A stretch of 13,491 nucleotides of DNA from an uncultured Oscillospiraceae bacterium (GTDB lineage: Bacteria > Bacillota > Clostridia > Oscillospirales > Oscillospiraceae). Positions within the stretch are counted from its first letter, which is position 1; every line of letters starts with the position of its first letter. The notes beneath the pieces were generated by a model, which was given only the letters and a program-made list of their open reading frames with translations, was not told the origin of the DNA and did not search any database. This document shows, piece by piece, positions 1 through 6,164 of this stretch. A program made the position numbers and the translations under genes. Location of the stretch: assembly GCA_900758315.1 (NCBI GenBank), contig CAAERF010000406.1, positions 1-13,491 on the forward strand, read 5' to 3'.

Positions 1-554
1 TCCGGGGGGCATCCTTAAAAAGTATAGCAGCCTCTCTTGGAGTAACAACTGGAGCGATTTACCGCTACTATACGGACAAGGAGGCACTGTTTGACGGATT
101 GGTGAGAGAGCCGGCCCAAGAGCTGGTAGAGCGTTATCGGACCCTTCAGCAGACCTTTGCCGGCAGGAGTTTGGAGGAGCAGCTTCAAAAGCTCCCGGAG
201 GTGCCGGACAAGGAAGCCTCCTGGATGATGGACTTTCTCTACGACCACTTTGACGCATTCAAGCTCATCGCCTGCTGTTCCTCCGGGACAAAGTACGAGC
301 ATTACCTGGATACCCTGGCGGAAATTGAGGATCACTCTGGACGGCTTCTGGTGGATCGAATGGTGGAAGCTGGCTATCCCATTCGCCGTCTGGATGATGA
401 GCTGATCCACATCATGTCCACCGCACTTTTCAACGGCATGTTTGAAACAATCCGCCATGATATGCCGCGGGAAAAAGCGATGGTTTATATGGATGACCTG
501 CGGAATTTTTACTCTGCGGGCTGGTTCCGTCTCCTTGGAATACCCTTTGAATAA
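1..554 (+). CDS. TetR/AcrR-family transcriptional repressor, 5'-truncated by the window edge
   Basis: The reading frame is already open at base 3 and stops with TAA at 552-554, so the true start lies outside the window. The first visible residues form a classic TetR-type helix-turn-helix: a stretch reading SLKSIAASLGVTTGAIYRYY, then DKEALFDGL. The C-terminal part (about 150 aa) is a helical ligand-binding/dimerisation domain with no recognisable specificity. TetR proteins normally repress an adjacent transporter until a ligand binds. Here the gene lies 60 bp upstream of, and co-directional with, two ABC transporter genes, so it probably regulates them. A terminator overlaps its stop codon and a candidate operator follows. 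The TetR family call is secure from the HTH; the ligand cannot be guessed. Confidence 0.9.
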   Translation, partial: RGASLKSIAASLGVTTGAIYRYYTDKEALFDGLVREPAQELVERYRTLQQTFAGRSLEEQLQKLPEVPDKEASWMMDFLYDHFDAFKLIACCSSGTKYEHYLDTLAEIEDHSGRLLVDRMVEAGYPIRRLDDELIHIMSTALFNGMFETIRHDMPREKAMVYMDDLRNFYSAGWFRLLGIPFE

Positions 555-575
555 AGGGTTTTCCTTTTGATTTTA
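537..575 (+). terminator. Rho-independent terminator overlapping the end of the TetR gene
   Basis: The arms ACCCTTT (542-548) and AAAGGGT (553-559) enclose a GAAT loop. GGAA (537-540) and TTCC (561-564) extend the stem across one T-T mismatch. A T-rich tail follows (TTTTGATTTT). The stop codon lies inside the loop and 3' arm. It probably ends or reduces TetR-gene transcription before the ABC genes, which implies a separate promoter for the transporter. Confidence 0.6.
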
Positions 576-576
576 A

Positions 577-592
577 GTTAGCAGTTACTAAC
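577..592. promoter_or_regulatory. Candidate TetR operator upstream of the ABC genes
   Basis: This is an inverted repeat, GTTAG-6 nt-CTAAC, in the only free space between the TetR gene and the first ABC gene. It lies 23 bp before that ATG. Its size and placement fit an autoregulatory or transporter-controlling TetR site. A weak -35-like TTGATT precedes it at 566-571, but no convincing -10 is visible, so the promoter itself is unassigned. Confidence 0.35.
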
Positions 593-614
593 CATAAGAA
601 AGGGGTTTTAAGCT

Positions 615-2366
615 ATGGATAACAAGAAAGCGCCCTCACCCTTTGCTGTGCTGTGGGGTTGGGCAAGTGGTGAGCACGGCGGATTTTATGCTTCGGTAGC
701 CCTGGCGGTGCTGGGGGTGGCCTGCGGTATGGCGCCATACTTCTGCGTGGCTGCTATGATTGGGCTGTTGCTGGAAGGAGGCGGCCTTGCGGAGTGCCTG
801 CCCTGGTGCGGTCTGGCCCTGGCAGGCTATGCGGGAAAGGCGCTGTTTTCCACATGGTCTACCAGCCTGTCCCACACGGCCACCTATCACACGCTGCGGC
901 GTGTGCGGCAAAATCTGCTCTCCAAACTGAGCCGGGTGCCCATGGGGACGATTCTGGACACGCCCTCCGGCCAGTACAAGACCACCATCGTGGACCGGGT
1001 GGAAGGAATGGAGCCCACTCTGGCCCATCTGCTGCCGGAGATGACCTCCAATTTGCTGGTGCCAGTGAGCATCGCGGTCTATATCTTCGTCCTGGATTGG
1101 CGAATGGGGCTGGCCTCACTGGTGACCACGGTGATTGGGTTCGCAGTAGCCTCCCAGAGTGGCAAGACTTACGCCGCCCGATGGCAGGGCGCCGTGGAGG
1201 TGGGCCGCCGCATGGCAAATGCCATCGTGGAGTATGTGGGAGGCATCCAGGTGGTCAAAGCGTTCAGCCAGTCCGCCGGGTCTTATAAGCGGTACTCCGA
1301 TGCCGTGACCGAGAACGCCCAATACTATGTGGACTGGATGGCGGACAATCAGAAGTATATGGCGGTCATGCAGGCGGTCATCCCCTCAGTGCTGCTGCCC
1401 GTCCTGCCGGTGGGACTGCTGCTGTGGGGCAGCGGAAGCCTGAGCACCGCCGTATTCCTCACCATCGTCGTGCTGTCCCTGGGGCTTACCGGTCCTCTGG
1501 TATCAGCCATGACCTTTGTGGACGAATTGGCGGTGGTGGGTACCAATGTGGGTGAGATCTCCGCCATTCTGGATGCTCCGGAGCTGGAGCGCCCCGCGGC
1601 AGAGACGAAGCTGAATGGTCTGGGTATCCGACTGGATCATGTGTCCTTTGCCTACAAGCAGGAGGACGGTGAAGTGCTCCACGATGTAAGTCTGGACATC
1701 CGGCCGGGGACGGTCACCGCTCTGGTGGGCCCTTCCGGCTCCGGCAAGAGCACCATCGCCAAGCTCATCGCCGGTTTCTGGGATGTGACGGGCGGCTCTG
1801 TCGCCTTGGGCGGTGTGAATCTGCGGAAGATCCCGCTGGAGCAGCTCAACCGCCAGATTGCCTATGTATCTCAGGACAACTACCTCTTTGACCGCACGGT
1901 GCGGGACAACATCCGCATGGGCCGCCTGAACGCCACCGATGCGGAAGTCGAGGCGGTAGCCAGGGCTGCCGGGTGCGATGATTTCATCCGCCAACTGGAT
2001 CAGGGCTACGACACCATCTGCGGCGGGGGTGGCGGCCACCTTTCCGGCGGCGAAAAGCAGCGCATTTCCATTGCCCGCGCCATGCTGAAGGATGCACCCA
2101 TCGTCATTCTCGACGAGGCCACCGCCAGCATCGACCCGGAGAATGAGGCGGTCATTCAGCAGGCTATCTCCCGGCTGACGGAGGGCAAGACGCTGATCGT
2201 CATTGCCCACCGGCTGGGCACGGTGGCCGGCGCGGACAACATCGTTGTGGTGGAAGATGGCCGAATCGCTGCTCAGGGGAAGCAGGAGGAATTGCTGGCC
2301 TCCTGCCCGCTGTACCGGCAGATGTGGCAGTCCTATCTGGGCGTCCGGGACGGAGAGGAGGAATAA
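615..2366 (+). CDS. ABC transporter, fused permease-ATPase half-transporter (first of a pair)
   Basis: This 583-aa protein has an N-terminal six-helix exporter-type membrane domain (roughly residues 20-310) and a C-terminal nucleotide-binding domain (about 335-575). The ATPase is complete: Walker A GPSGSGKST at 372-380, signature LSGGEKQR from 476, Walker B with Asp500 and catalytic Glu501, and H-loop His532. An AAAGGGG ribosome site lies about 10 nt before the ATG. The second half-transporter starts 3 bp after the stop, so the two probably assemble as a heterodimer in the cytoplasmic membrane. The IPxG/PSG-type coupling region (MGTILDTPSGQYK) is reminiscent of YbtP/IrtA-type exporter-fold transporters used for metallophores, but multidrug export is equally possible. 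The substrate is not determinable from sequence. Confidence 0.9.
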   Translation: MDNKKAPSPFAVLWGWASGEHGGFYASVALAVLGVACGMAPYFCVAAMIGLLLEGGGLAECLPWCGLALAGYAGKALFSTWSTSLSHTATYHTLRRVRQNLLSKLSRVPMGTILDTPSGQYKTTIVDRVEGMEPTLAHLLPEMTSNLLVPVSIAVYIFVLDWRMGLASLVTTVIGFAVASQSGKTYAARWQGAVEVGRRMANAIVEYVGGIQVVKAFSQSAGSYKRYSDAVTENAQYYVDWMADNQKYMAVMQAVIPSVLLPVLPVGLLLWGSGSLSTAVFLTIVVLSLGLTGPLVSAMTFVDELAVVGTNVGEISAILDAPELERPAAETKLNGLGIRLDHVSFAYKQEDGEVLHDVSLDIRPGTVTALVGPSGSGKSTIAKLIAGFWDVTGGSVALGGVNLRKIPLEQLNRQIAYVSQDNYLFDRTVRDNIRMGRLNATDAEVEAVARAAGCDDFIRQLDQGYDTICGGGGGHLSGGEKQRISIARAMLKDAPIVILDEATASIDPENEAVIQQAISRLTEGKTLIVIAHRLGTVAGADNIVVVEDGRIAAQGKQEELLASCPLYRQMWQSYLGVRDGEEE

Positions 2367-2369
2367 GAG

Positions 2370-4100
2370 ATGTTCAGCGTACTTCGGAAAATTTCCGCCT
2401 TTGCGGGCAGCCGCAGAGGTCTTTTGAAAAAATCTATGCTCGTGGCTTTCCTGGGGGCTGTGTTCACTGCGTTCCAGTTCTGGGCCCTGATGCTGACCCT
2501 GGAGATCCTGGTGGCCGGCGCGAGCTTGAGCATATGGCCGGTGATCGGCGTCATGCTGGTCTCTGTGGCGGGACGGACCGCCTGCTCCTACTGGTCCACC
2601 AATGCGGAGACAGAGACGGGCTACTTCATGGTGGCAGAAAAACGGGTCCATATCGGAGACCGGCTGCGCTACATCCCCATGGGCTACTTCAATGACAACT
2701 CCTTGGGCAACATTACCGCCGTAGTCACCACCACACTGGGAGATGTGGAGAATAACGCCGCCCGCTGCCTGGTCAGCGTCATCGGCGGGTTTCTCAACAC
2801 TCTGGCCATGAGTCTGGCAATCCTGCTTGTAGACTGGCGGCTCGGCCTGCTGGCTATTGGGGGGATTCTTGCCTATCTGTTGGTTGCGGAACTGAGCCAG
2901 CGGTCTCTGCTCAAGACGGGGCCTGCCCGCCAGCACGCCCAGATGAAGCTGGTGGAGGCGGTGCTGGAGTACATCCAGGGCATGAGTGTGGTAAAGGCTT
3001 ACGGCCTGGATAAGGACAGCGGCCAGGCTGTGCAGAAAACCGTGGATGAAAGCTGTGAAAAGGCCCTGGGGCTGGAACACTCCGTAGCCCCCTGGATGGG
3101 CCTGCGGCAGATTACGGTGCGGGTGTTCGCCGTGGCGCTGGCTGTGTGCGCCCTGGTGCTCTATTCTGGCGGGAGCCTGCCTCTGACCCGGTGCCTGCTG
3201 ATGCTTGTTGCCTCTTTCATGCTTTACGCGGAGCTGGAGAGCGCCGGCAATATGGCAGACAATCTCCAGATGCTGGGTGCCTCTATGGATAAGGCCAACT
3301 CCATCGACGACACGCCGGTGATGGACATTGACGGGGCGGAGCTCCGCCCGGAGGATGCCTCTGTCCGGTTTGAGGATGTCTCTTTCTCCTATGGGGAACG
3401 GACCATTCTGGATCATGTGAGCCTTACCGTCCCCGCCGGCAGCACCACCGCCGTGGTAGGTCCCTCCGGCGGCGGCAAGACCACTCTGTGCAATCTTATC
3501 GCCCGCTTCTGGGATGTTCAGGGCGGAAGGATCACCGTAGGCGGCCATGATGTGCGGGAGTACAAGCTGGACAGCCTGATGAAGAACATCTCCATGGTGT
3601 TCCAGTCGGTGTATCTTTTCAACGATACCGTGGAGAACAACATCAAGTTCGGCCGCCCGGACGCCACCCATGAGCAGGTGGTGGCCGCGGCCAAGGCCGC
3701 CTGCTGCCACGATTTTATCATGGCCCTGCCGGATGGCTACGACACGGTATTGGGAGAGGGCGGCGGTTCTCTCTCCGGGGGTGAGAAGCAGCGTATCTCC
3801 ATCGCCCGGGCCATGCTCAAGGACGCGCCCATCGTAATTCTGGACGAGGCCACGGCCAGCGTAGACCCGGAGAACGAAGCGGAACTCCAGGCCGCGATCT
3901 CCTCTCTGACAAAGGGGAAAACCCTGATCCTGATCGCCCACCGGCTGAAAACGGTGCGCAATGCCGACCAGATCCTGGTCCTCAATGGCGGGCACATTGT
4001 CCAGCGGGGAACTCATGAGGAACTGATCGCCCAACCGGGCCTGTATGCCGACTTTGTTCATGTCCGGGCCAAGGCCAACAGTTGGAAGCTGGAGGCTTGA
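2370..4100 (+). CDS. ABC transporter, fused permease-ATPase half-transporter (second of a pair)
   Basis: This 576-aa protein has a membrane domain at about residues 15-300 and an ATPase domain at about 325-565. Walker A is GPSGGGKTT at 364-372, the signature LSGGEKQR starts at 468, Walker B carries Asp492 and Glu493, and the H-loop is His524. Both ATP sites of the presumed dimer therefore look catalytically competent, unlike many heterodimeric exporters with one degenerate site. The start follows the upstream stop by only 3 bp, with GGAGAGGAGG as ribosome site inside the end of the previous gene, indicating translational coupling. The protein is clearly related to its upstream partner through the ATPase domain, so the pair probably arose by duplication. 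The substrate is unknown. A metal or metallophore role is suggested only by the overall fold type and the nearby DtxR/MntR-like gene. Confidence 0.9.
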   Translation: MFSVLRKISAFAGSRRGLLKKSMLVAFLGAVFTAFQFWALMLTLEILVAGASLSIWPVIGVMLVSVAGRTACSYWSTNAETETGYFMVAEKRVHIGDRLRYIPMGYFNDNSLGNITAVVTTTLGDVENNAARCLVSVIGGFLNTLAMSLAILLVDWRLGLLAIGGILAYLLVAELSQRSLLKTGPARQHAQMKLVEAVLEYIQGMSVVKAYGLDKDSGQAVQKTVDESCEKALGLEHSVAPWMGLRQITVRVFAVALAVCALVLYSGGSLPLTRCLLMLVASFMLYAELESAGNMADNLQMLGASMDKANSIDDTPVMDIDGAELRPEDASVRFEDVSFSYGERTILDHVSLTVPAGSTTAVVGPSGGGKTTLCNLIARFWDVQGGRITVGGHDVREYKLDSLMKNISMVFQSVYLFNDTVENNIKFGRPDATHEQVVAAAKAACCHDFIMALPDGYDTVLGEGGGSLSGGEKQRISIARAMLKDAPIVILDEATASVDPENEAELQAAISSLTKGKTLILIAHRLKTVRNADQILVLNGGHIVQRGTHEELIAQPGLYADFVHVRAKANSWKLEA

Positions 4101-4158
4101 TGCGGCGGCTTATCTGCCTGCCGGACTCCGTTGTATCATGGGCTGGGGAGGGACTTCT

Positions 4159-4446
4159 ATGGAATTGAATTTTGAGGGGATCGCAGTCGGAGCGGCCTCT
4201 CTGCTGGTGATTGGAGCCTTTCATCCGCTGGTAATCTGGTGTGAATACCACTTTTCTCAAAAGATTTGGCCGCTGTTTCTCCTGTGCGGGCTGATCTGCC
4301 TGGGTTTGGCGCTGTTTGCACATGGGCTGCTCTCTATTCTTTTGGGACTTGTGGGCGTGGCTTTTCTTTGGAGCATCCGGGAACTGAAAGAACAGGCACA
4401 GCGGGTAGAGCGGGGATGGTTTCCCAAAAATCCCAAGCGAACTTAA
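4159..4446 (+). CDS. DUF4491-family small integral membrane protein
   Basis: This 95-aa protein has three predicted membrane segments at about residues 6-27, 36-54 and 57-73, then a charged C-terminal tail ending in WFPKNPKR. The N-terminal MELNFEGI, the FHPLVIW and KIWPLF stretches, the WSIRELKEQ segment and the WFPKNP tail match what I remember of DUF4491 proteins, which are about 95-100 aa and of unknown function. The ATG at 4159 is preferred over the longer frame opening at 4045, because the latter lies inside the ABC gene and GGGGAGGGA sits just upstream of 4159. It lies 58 bp after the second ABC gene on the same strand and could be cotranscribed. No function should be assigned. Confidence 0.75.
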   Translation: MELNFEGIAVGAASLLVIGAFHPLVIWCEYHFSQKIWPLFLLCGLICLGLALFAHGLLSILLGLVGVAFLWSIRELKEQAQRVERGWFPKNPKRT

Positions 4447-4662
4447 CACAGGAGCGCCGAGGAGTTCCAGACTACGGATGACAGTGCCAGGGTTCAGGAG
4501 ATTTTCGATGAACTGCTGAACTTCGACAACGACAATGTATTGGATCTGCCCCTGCTGTTTGTCAAGGATATGATCGTCTACAACACTGACAAAATCGCAG
4601 GCTATGATTTTTCCAGCACGCCCATGTTCTTTGATGTGCGGCTGATCCAGCCGGCGGAGTGA
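4447..4662 (+). pseudogene. Gene remnant: C-terminal fragment of an unrecognised protein, no start codon
   Basis: After the DUF4491 stop, the same frame stays open for 71 codons to TGA at 4660-4662. It encodes a protein-like sequence with clean codon use (for example EIFDELLNFDNDNVLDLPLL, then VKDMIVYNTDKIAGYDFSS and FFDVRLIQPAE). There is no ATG/GTG/TTG with a ribosome site at its beginning, so it reads like the tail of a larger acidic protein whose 5' part was lost when the cargo upstream was inserted. I do not recognise the family. Chance open frame is possible, but the amino-acid composition argues against it. Confidence 0.4.
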
Positions 4663-4680
4663 TGGACTAGCAGAATATGA

Positions 4681-4716
4681 GACAAGGAGCCGGCCTGCTA
4701 AGACCGGCTCCTTGTC
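4681..4716 (+). terminator. Perfect 13-bp hairpin, probable terminator without a strong T-tract
   Basis: GACAAGGAGCCGG (4681-4693) and its exact complement CCGGCTCCTTGTC (4704-4716) enclose a 10-nt loop. The stem is strong, but the following bases (AAAGGATG) lack a T-run on either strand. It may therefore be a weak or processed terminator, or a barrier separating the ABC/remnant segment from the regulator gene whose ribosome site begins about 20 nt later. Confidence 0.5.
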
Positions 4717-4753
4717 AAAGGATGTGTTTCCAAAGGAAAGGGGGCAGATTTGT

Positions 4754-5122
4754 TTGTCGTTGCACCAGTCCGGCGAGGACTACTTGGAAGCTATATTGAT
4801 GCTCCAGAAAGAGAAAGGCATGGTGCGCTCCGTGGATGTGGCCCGGCACATGGGGGTGTCTAAACCCAGTGTATGCCACGCAGTAGCAACCTTAAAAAAG
4901 GGCGGTTTCCTCACCATAGACGAGGACTTCTTTCTCCGCCTGACTGATGTGGGCCGTGAGGTAGCCGAGCAGACCTATGAGAAACACTGCTTCTTTACCC
5001 GCTTGTTGACGGAGGCGGGTGTCGATCCAAAAACAGCGGAACAGGAGGCCTGCTGCATGAAGCATGTGATTAGCGAGAATAGCTTTCGGCATCTAAAGCA
5101 AAGTATGGACAAAAAGAAATAG
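4754..5122 (+). CDS. DtxR/MntR-family regulator, short form, with an altered metal site
   Basis: This is a 122-aa protein. Residues 3-70 are the DtxR/MntR winged helix (LHQSGEDYLEAIL, then VDVARHMGVSKPSVCHAVATL). Residues 71-122 form the dimerisation/metal part. The family normally represses metal uptake when loaded with Mn or Fe. The TTG at 4754 is chosen as start because AGGAAAGGGGG ends 9 nt before it and the resulting N-terminus matches the usual clostridial one; the longer frame from TTG 4712 would begin inside the hairpin. Candidate ligands Asp9, Glu12, His78, Cys100 and His104 are present. The position of the conserved Glu just before the His (Glu105 in DtxR, Glu102 in Bacillus MntR) is Lys103 (AAG). 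It lacks the SH3-like third domain, as MntR does. The winged-helix gene follows 18 bp downstream. Confidence 0.8.
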   Translation: MSLHQSGEDYLEAILMLQKEKGMVRSVDVARHMGVSKPSVCHAVATLKKGGFLTIDEDFFLRLTDVGREVAEQTYEKHCFFTRLLTEAGVDPKTAEQEACCMKHVISENSFRHLKQSMDKKK

Positions 5123-5140
5123 TCGCGGGAGGTGAAGCTG

Positions 5141-5437
5141 TTGACGGGGGTAGCTGTACTGCAATATGGGAATTTGCGTATTGATCCAAACCAACGCAGG
5201 GTCTATGTAAATGAACAAGTTGTGGAGTTAACTACAATGGAGTTCAATATTTTATATTATCTGGCCTTACACCCCGGCTGGACTTTTACCCGGGAGCAGC
5301 TTTACCAGTATGCAATGCCCAATGATTTTGCCTCTGGCCTTGAAAGCGTTACCAGCCGGATCTACAAGATACGGAAAAAACTAAATATCAATGCGATTCA
5401 AACGGTACACGGATACGGTTATCGCTTTGAGAAGTAG
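5141..5437 (+). CDS. Stand-alone OmpR/PhoB-type winged-helix DNA-binding protein
   Basis: This 98-aa protein is essentially one Trans_reg_C (OmpR/PhoB effector) domain. The signatures are VELTTMEFNILYYLALHPG, FTREQL, SRIYKIRKKL and the terminal TVHGYGYRFE wing. There is no receiver domain with a phosphorylatable Asp, so it cannot be a normal two-component response regulator. It may bind DNA constitutively or respond through a partner. The TTG at 5141 fits GGGAGGTG (5127-5134) at a 6-nt spacing; GTG at 5132 would lie within that ribosome site. It follows the MntR-like gene closely, so the two are probably one operon, and ends just before a terminator. Direct repeats with 11-bp spacing downstream (5519-5551) are candidate binding sites. 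Confidence 0.85.
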   Translation: MTGVAVLQYGNLRIDPNQRRVYVNEQVVELTTMEFNILYYLALHPGWTFTREQLYQYAMPNDFASGLESVTSRIYKIRKKLNINAIQTVHGYGYRFEK

Positions 5438-5441
5438 AAGT

Positions 5442-5485
5442 AAAAGGGAGCGGCCTTTGTTGATCAATGAAGGTTGCTCCCTTTT
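5442..5485 (+). terminator. Rho-independent terminator after the winged-helix gene
   Basis: The 16-bp stem AAAAGGGAGCGGCCTT (5442-5457) pairs with AAGGTTGCTCCCTTTT (5470-5485) with two G-U pairs. A 12-nt loop separates the arms and the 3' arm ends in TTTT. It closes the MntR-like/winged-helix operon. Confidence 0.85.
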
Positions 5486-5518
5486 GCCGTGTTGAAAATT
5501 GGAATTAAAATGGAAAAA

Positions 5519-5561
5519 GTGAAAACTCAGTCAGAATTTGGTCAGATTTACCGAATACAAT
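5519..5561 (+). promoter_or_regulatory. 11-bp direct repeats plus -10-like element
   Basis: GTCAGAATTTG (5530-5540) and GTCAGATTTAC (5541-5551) are adjacent units repeating every 11 bp. A weaker unit, GTGAAAACTCA, precedes them at 5519-5529. TACAAT at 5556-5561 can serve as a -10 and there is no good -35 at the normal distance. Tandem 11-bp units just upstream of a -10 are the known architecture of PhoB/PhoP/OmpR-type activated promoters, and a stand-alone winged-helix gene of that type lies immediately upstream. Confidence 0.45.
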
Positions 5562-5612
5562 GGAGATAAATTCTAACCATATAGGCAACTTTCGAAAACG
5601 GGAGGAATGTGT

Positions 5613-5660
5613 ATGAAAACTAAAAATCGAAATAGCAGAGGGAATTTCAAGTTGCGTTAG
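5613..5660 (+). CDS. Possible 15-aa basic peptide, alone in a short transcription unit
   Basis: GGGAGGA (5600-5606) is well spaced before ATG 5613. The frame encodes MKTKNRNSRGNFKLR and stops at TAG 5658-5660. The peptide carries six Lys/Arg and no acidic residue. The stop codon touches the first base pair of a strong terminator, so the whole unit from the -10 at 5556 to the T-tract is only about 140 nt. It may be a genuine micro-peptide, a leader peptide, or the remains of a regulatory RNA. The ribosome site is the main support; no homologue is known to me. Confidence 0.35.
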   Translation: MKTKNRNSRGNFKLR

Positions 5661-5702
5661 GCGGTCTTATTCTTAAATGAATGAGGCCGCCTTTTCTTTT
5701 AA
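5659..5702 (+). terminator. Rho-independent terminator closing the short unit
   Basis: AGGCGGTCTTATTC (5659-5672) pairs with GAATGAGGCCGCCT (5679-5692) through 14 bp including two wobbles, with a 6-nt loop. A T-rich run (TTTTCTTTT) follows at 5692-5700. It is a textbook terminator on the plus strand. Confidence 0.85.
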
Positions 5703-6012
5703 TTCCCGACAAAATTCTACAAAAAAATCAAATTACTGAACCTGGATCATTGGCAGACCTGCTGCCCGCTCTAATGGGCAATGCAGGTTCGTGTGCAAAG
5801 TGCGGTTCAGATGGCAAGGAGCCAAATGCGCATGGAAAGTTTGAAAACCATGCACATAAAAAGGTTCGTCGCCCATCTGCTTACATTTCGACACACAGTT
5901 TACTATCGAATATGGTTCTTCTGCCGCCCTTTTCGGAGGACAGGGCGGGAACATCACAAGACAAGCGACAAGCCTCCTCCTGCGGGCGTCGGAAGTCGTG
6001 ACGGACTTCTTT

Positions 6013-6096
6013 ATGTGTATCACACAGCCGATTGCTCACCTTTGTGGTGTGTGGTCGGCTGCGTTGTTTTATATAGAACACGAAGACGCCCATTAG
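6013..6096 (+). CDS. Possible 27-aa leader peptide overlapping an attenuator hairpin
   Basis: The frame runs from ATG 6013 to TAG 6094-6096 and includes HLCGVWSAALFYIE. There is only a weak ribosome site (GGAC, about 7 nt before). The interest is its position: codons 5-17 form the hairpin 6025-6061, which is followed by GCGTTGTTTTA, so a translating ribosome would prevent that hairpin from forming. Short leader ORFs over terminators are the known attenuation arrangement of the tet(M) leader in Tn916. It may equally be an accidental frame in a structured RNA. Confidence 0.35.
   Translation: MCITQPIAHLCGVWSAALFYIEHEDAH
6025..6070 (+). promoter_or_regulatory. Terminator-like attenuator hairpin with competing pairing
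   Basis: CAGCCGA (6025-6031) pairs with TCGGCTG (6055-6061), and CACC/GGTG (6037-6040 with 6046-6049) form an inner stem. GTTGTTTT follows. The TCGGC arm (6055-6059) can alternatively pair with a second GCCGA copy at 6103-6107, giving a possible antiterminator fold. Confidence 0.4.
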
Positions 6097-6110
6097 TTCG
6101 GTGCCGATCC

Positions 6111-6156
6111 CCTCCAAATGTTCAAGATTCCCAAAAATTCTTGAACGATTTGGAGG
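6111..6156 (+). promoter_or_regulatory. Hairpin sequestering the ribosome binding site of the sigma gene
   Basis: CCTCCAAAT (6111-6119) pairs exactly with ATTTGGAGG (6148-6156), and GTTCAAGA (6120-6127) pairs exactly with TCTTGAAC (6139-6146). Only one unpaired G (6147) interrupts a 17-bp stem, and the loop is 11 nt. The 3' arm contains the ribosome site TTTGGAGG, 8 nt before ATG 6165. When folded, initiation at the sigma gene should be blocked. Confidence 0.75.
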
Positions 6157-6164
6157 ACAAGACC

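Larger units (their letters stand above)
5703..6164 (+). other. Long structured 5' leader of the sigma-factor operon, no convincing protein gene
   Basis: These 462 nt separate a terminator from the sigma gene. Open frames here lack ribosome sites. The stretch is rich in inverted repeats: GAACCTG/CAGGTTC (5738-5744 with 5784-5790), CCGCCCT/AGGGCGG (5924-5930 with 5942-5948), GAAGTC/GACTTC (5992-5997 with 6004-6009), CAGCCGA/TCGGCTG (6025-6031 with 6055-6061), and the long hairpin at 6111-6156. A 29-codon frame (5912-6001) and a 27-codon frame (6013-6096) could be leader peptides. No clear promoter was found; TACTAT at 5901-5906 is a possible -10 without a good -35. The layout resembles the leader-attenuation regions known upstream of ribosomal-protection tetracycline resistance genes. 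Confidence 0.55.

Noticed and set aside
15..458. 147-codon minus-strand frame over the TetR gene
   Set aside because: It is antisense to a frame with a clear TetR helix-turn-helix. No ribosome site or motif supports it.
1503..4061. 852-codon open frame on the minus strand
   Set aside because: It is exactly antisense to the two ABC genes, which have full ATPase motifs. The long frame is a by-product of GC-rich codon use; its product is His/Gln/Gly-rich and resembles no protein family.
4712..4753. Earlier TTG start for the DtxR/MntR-like protein
   Set aside because: It would begin inside the 3' arm of the 4681-4716 hairpin with no ribosome site. TTG 4754 has one at the right distance and gives the family's usual N-terminus.
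5681..6023. Open frames of about 100 codons on both strands in the leader
   Set aside because: There are no ribosome sites, the composition looks like structured RNA, and they conflict with the terminator at 5659-5702.
5781..6164. In-frame N-terminal extension of the sigma protein
   Set aside because: The extension is translated leader RNA made of inverted repeats. The ribosome site at 6152-6156 fits ATG 6165 and the known length of this protein type.
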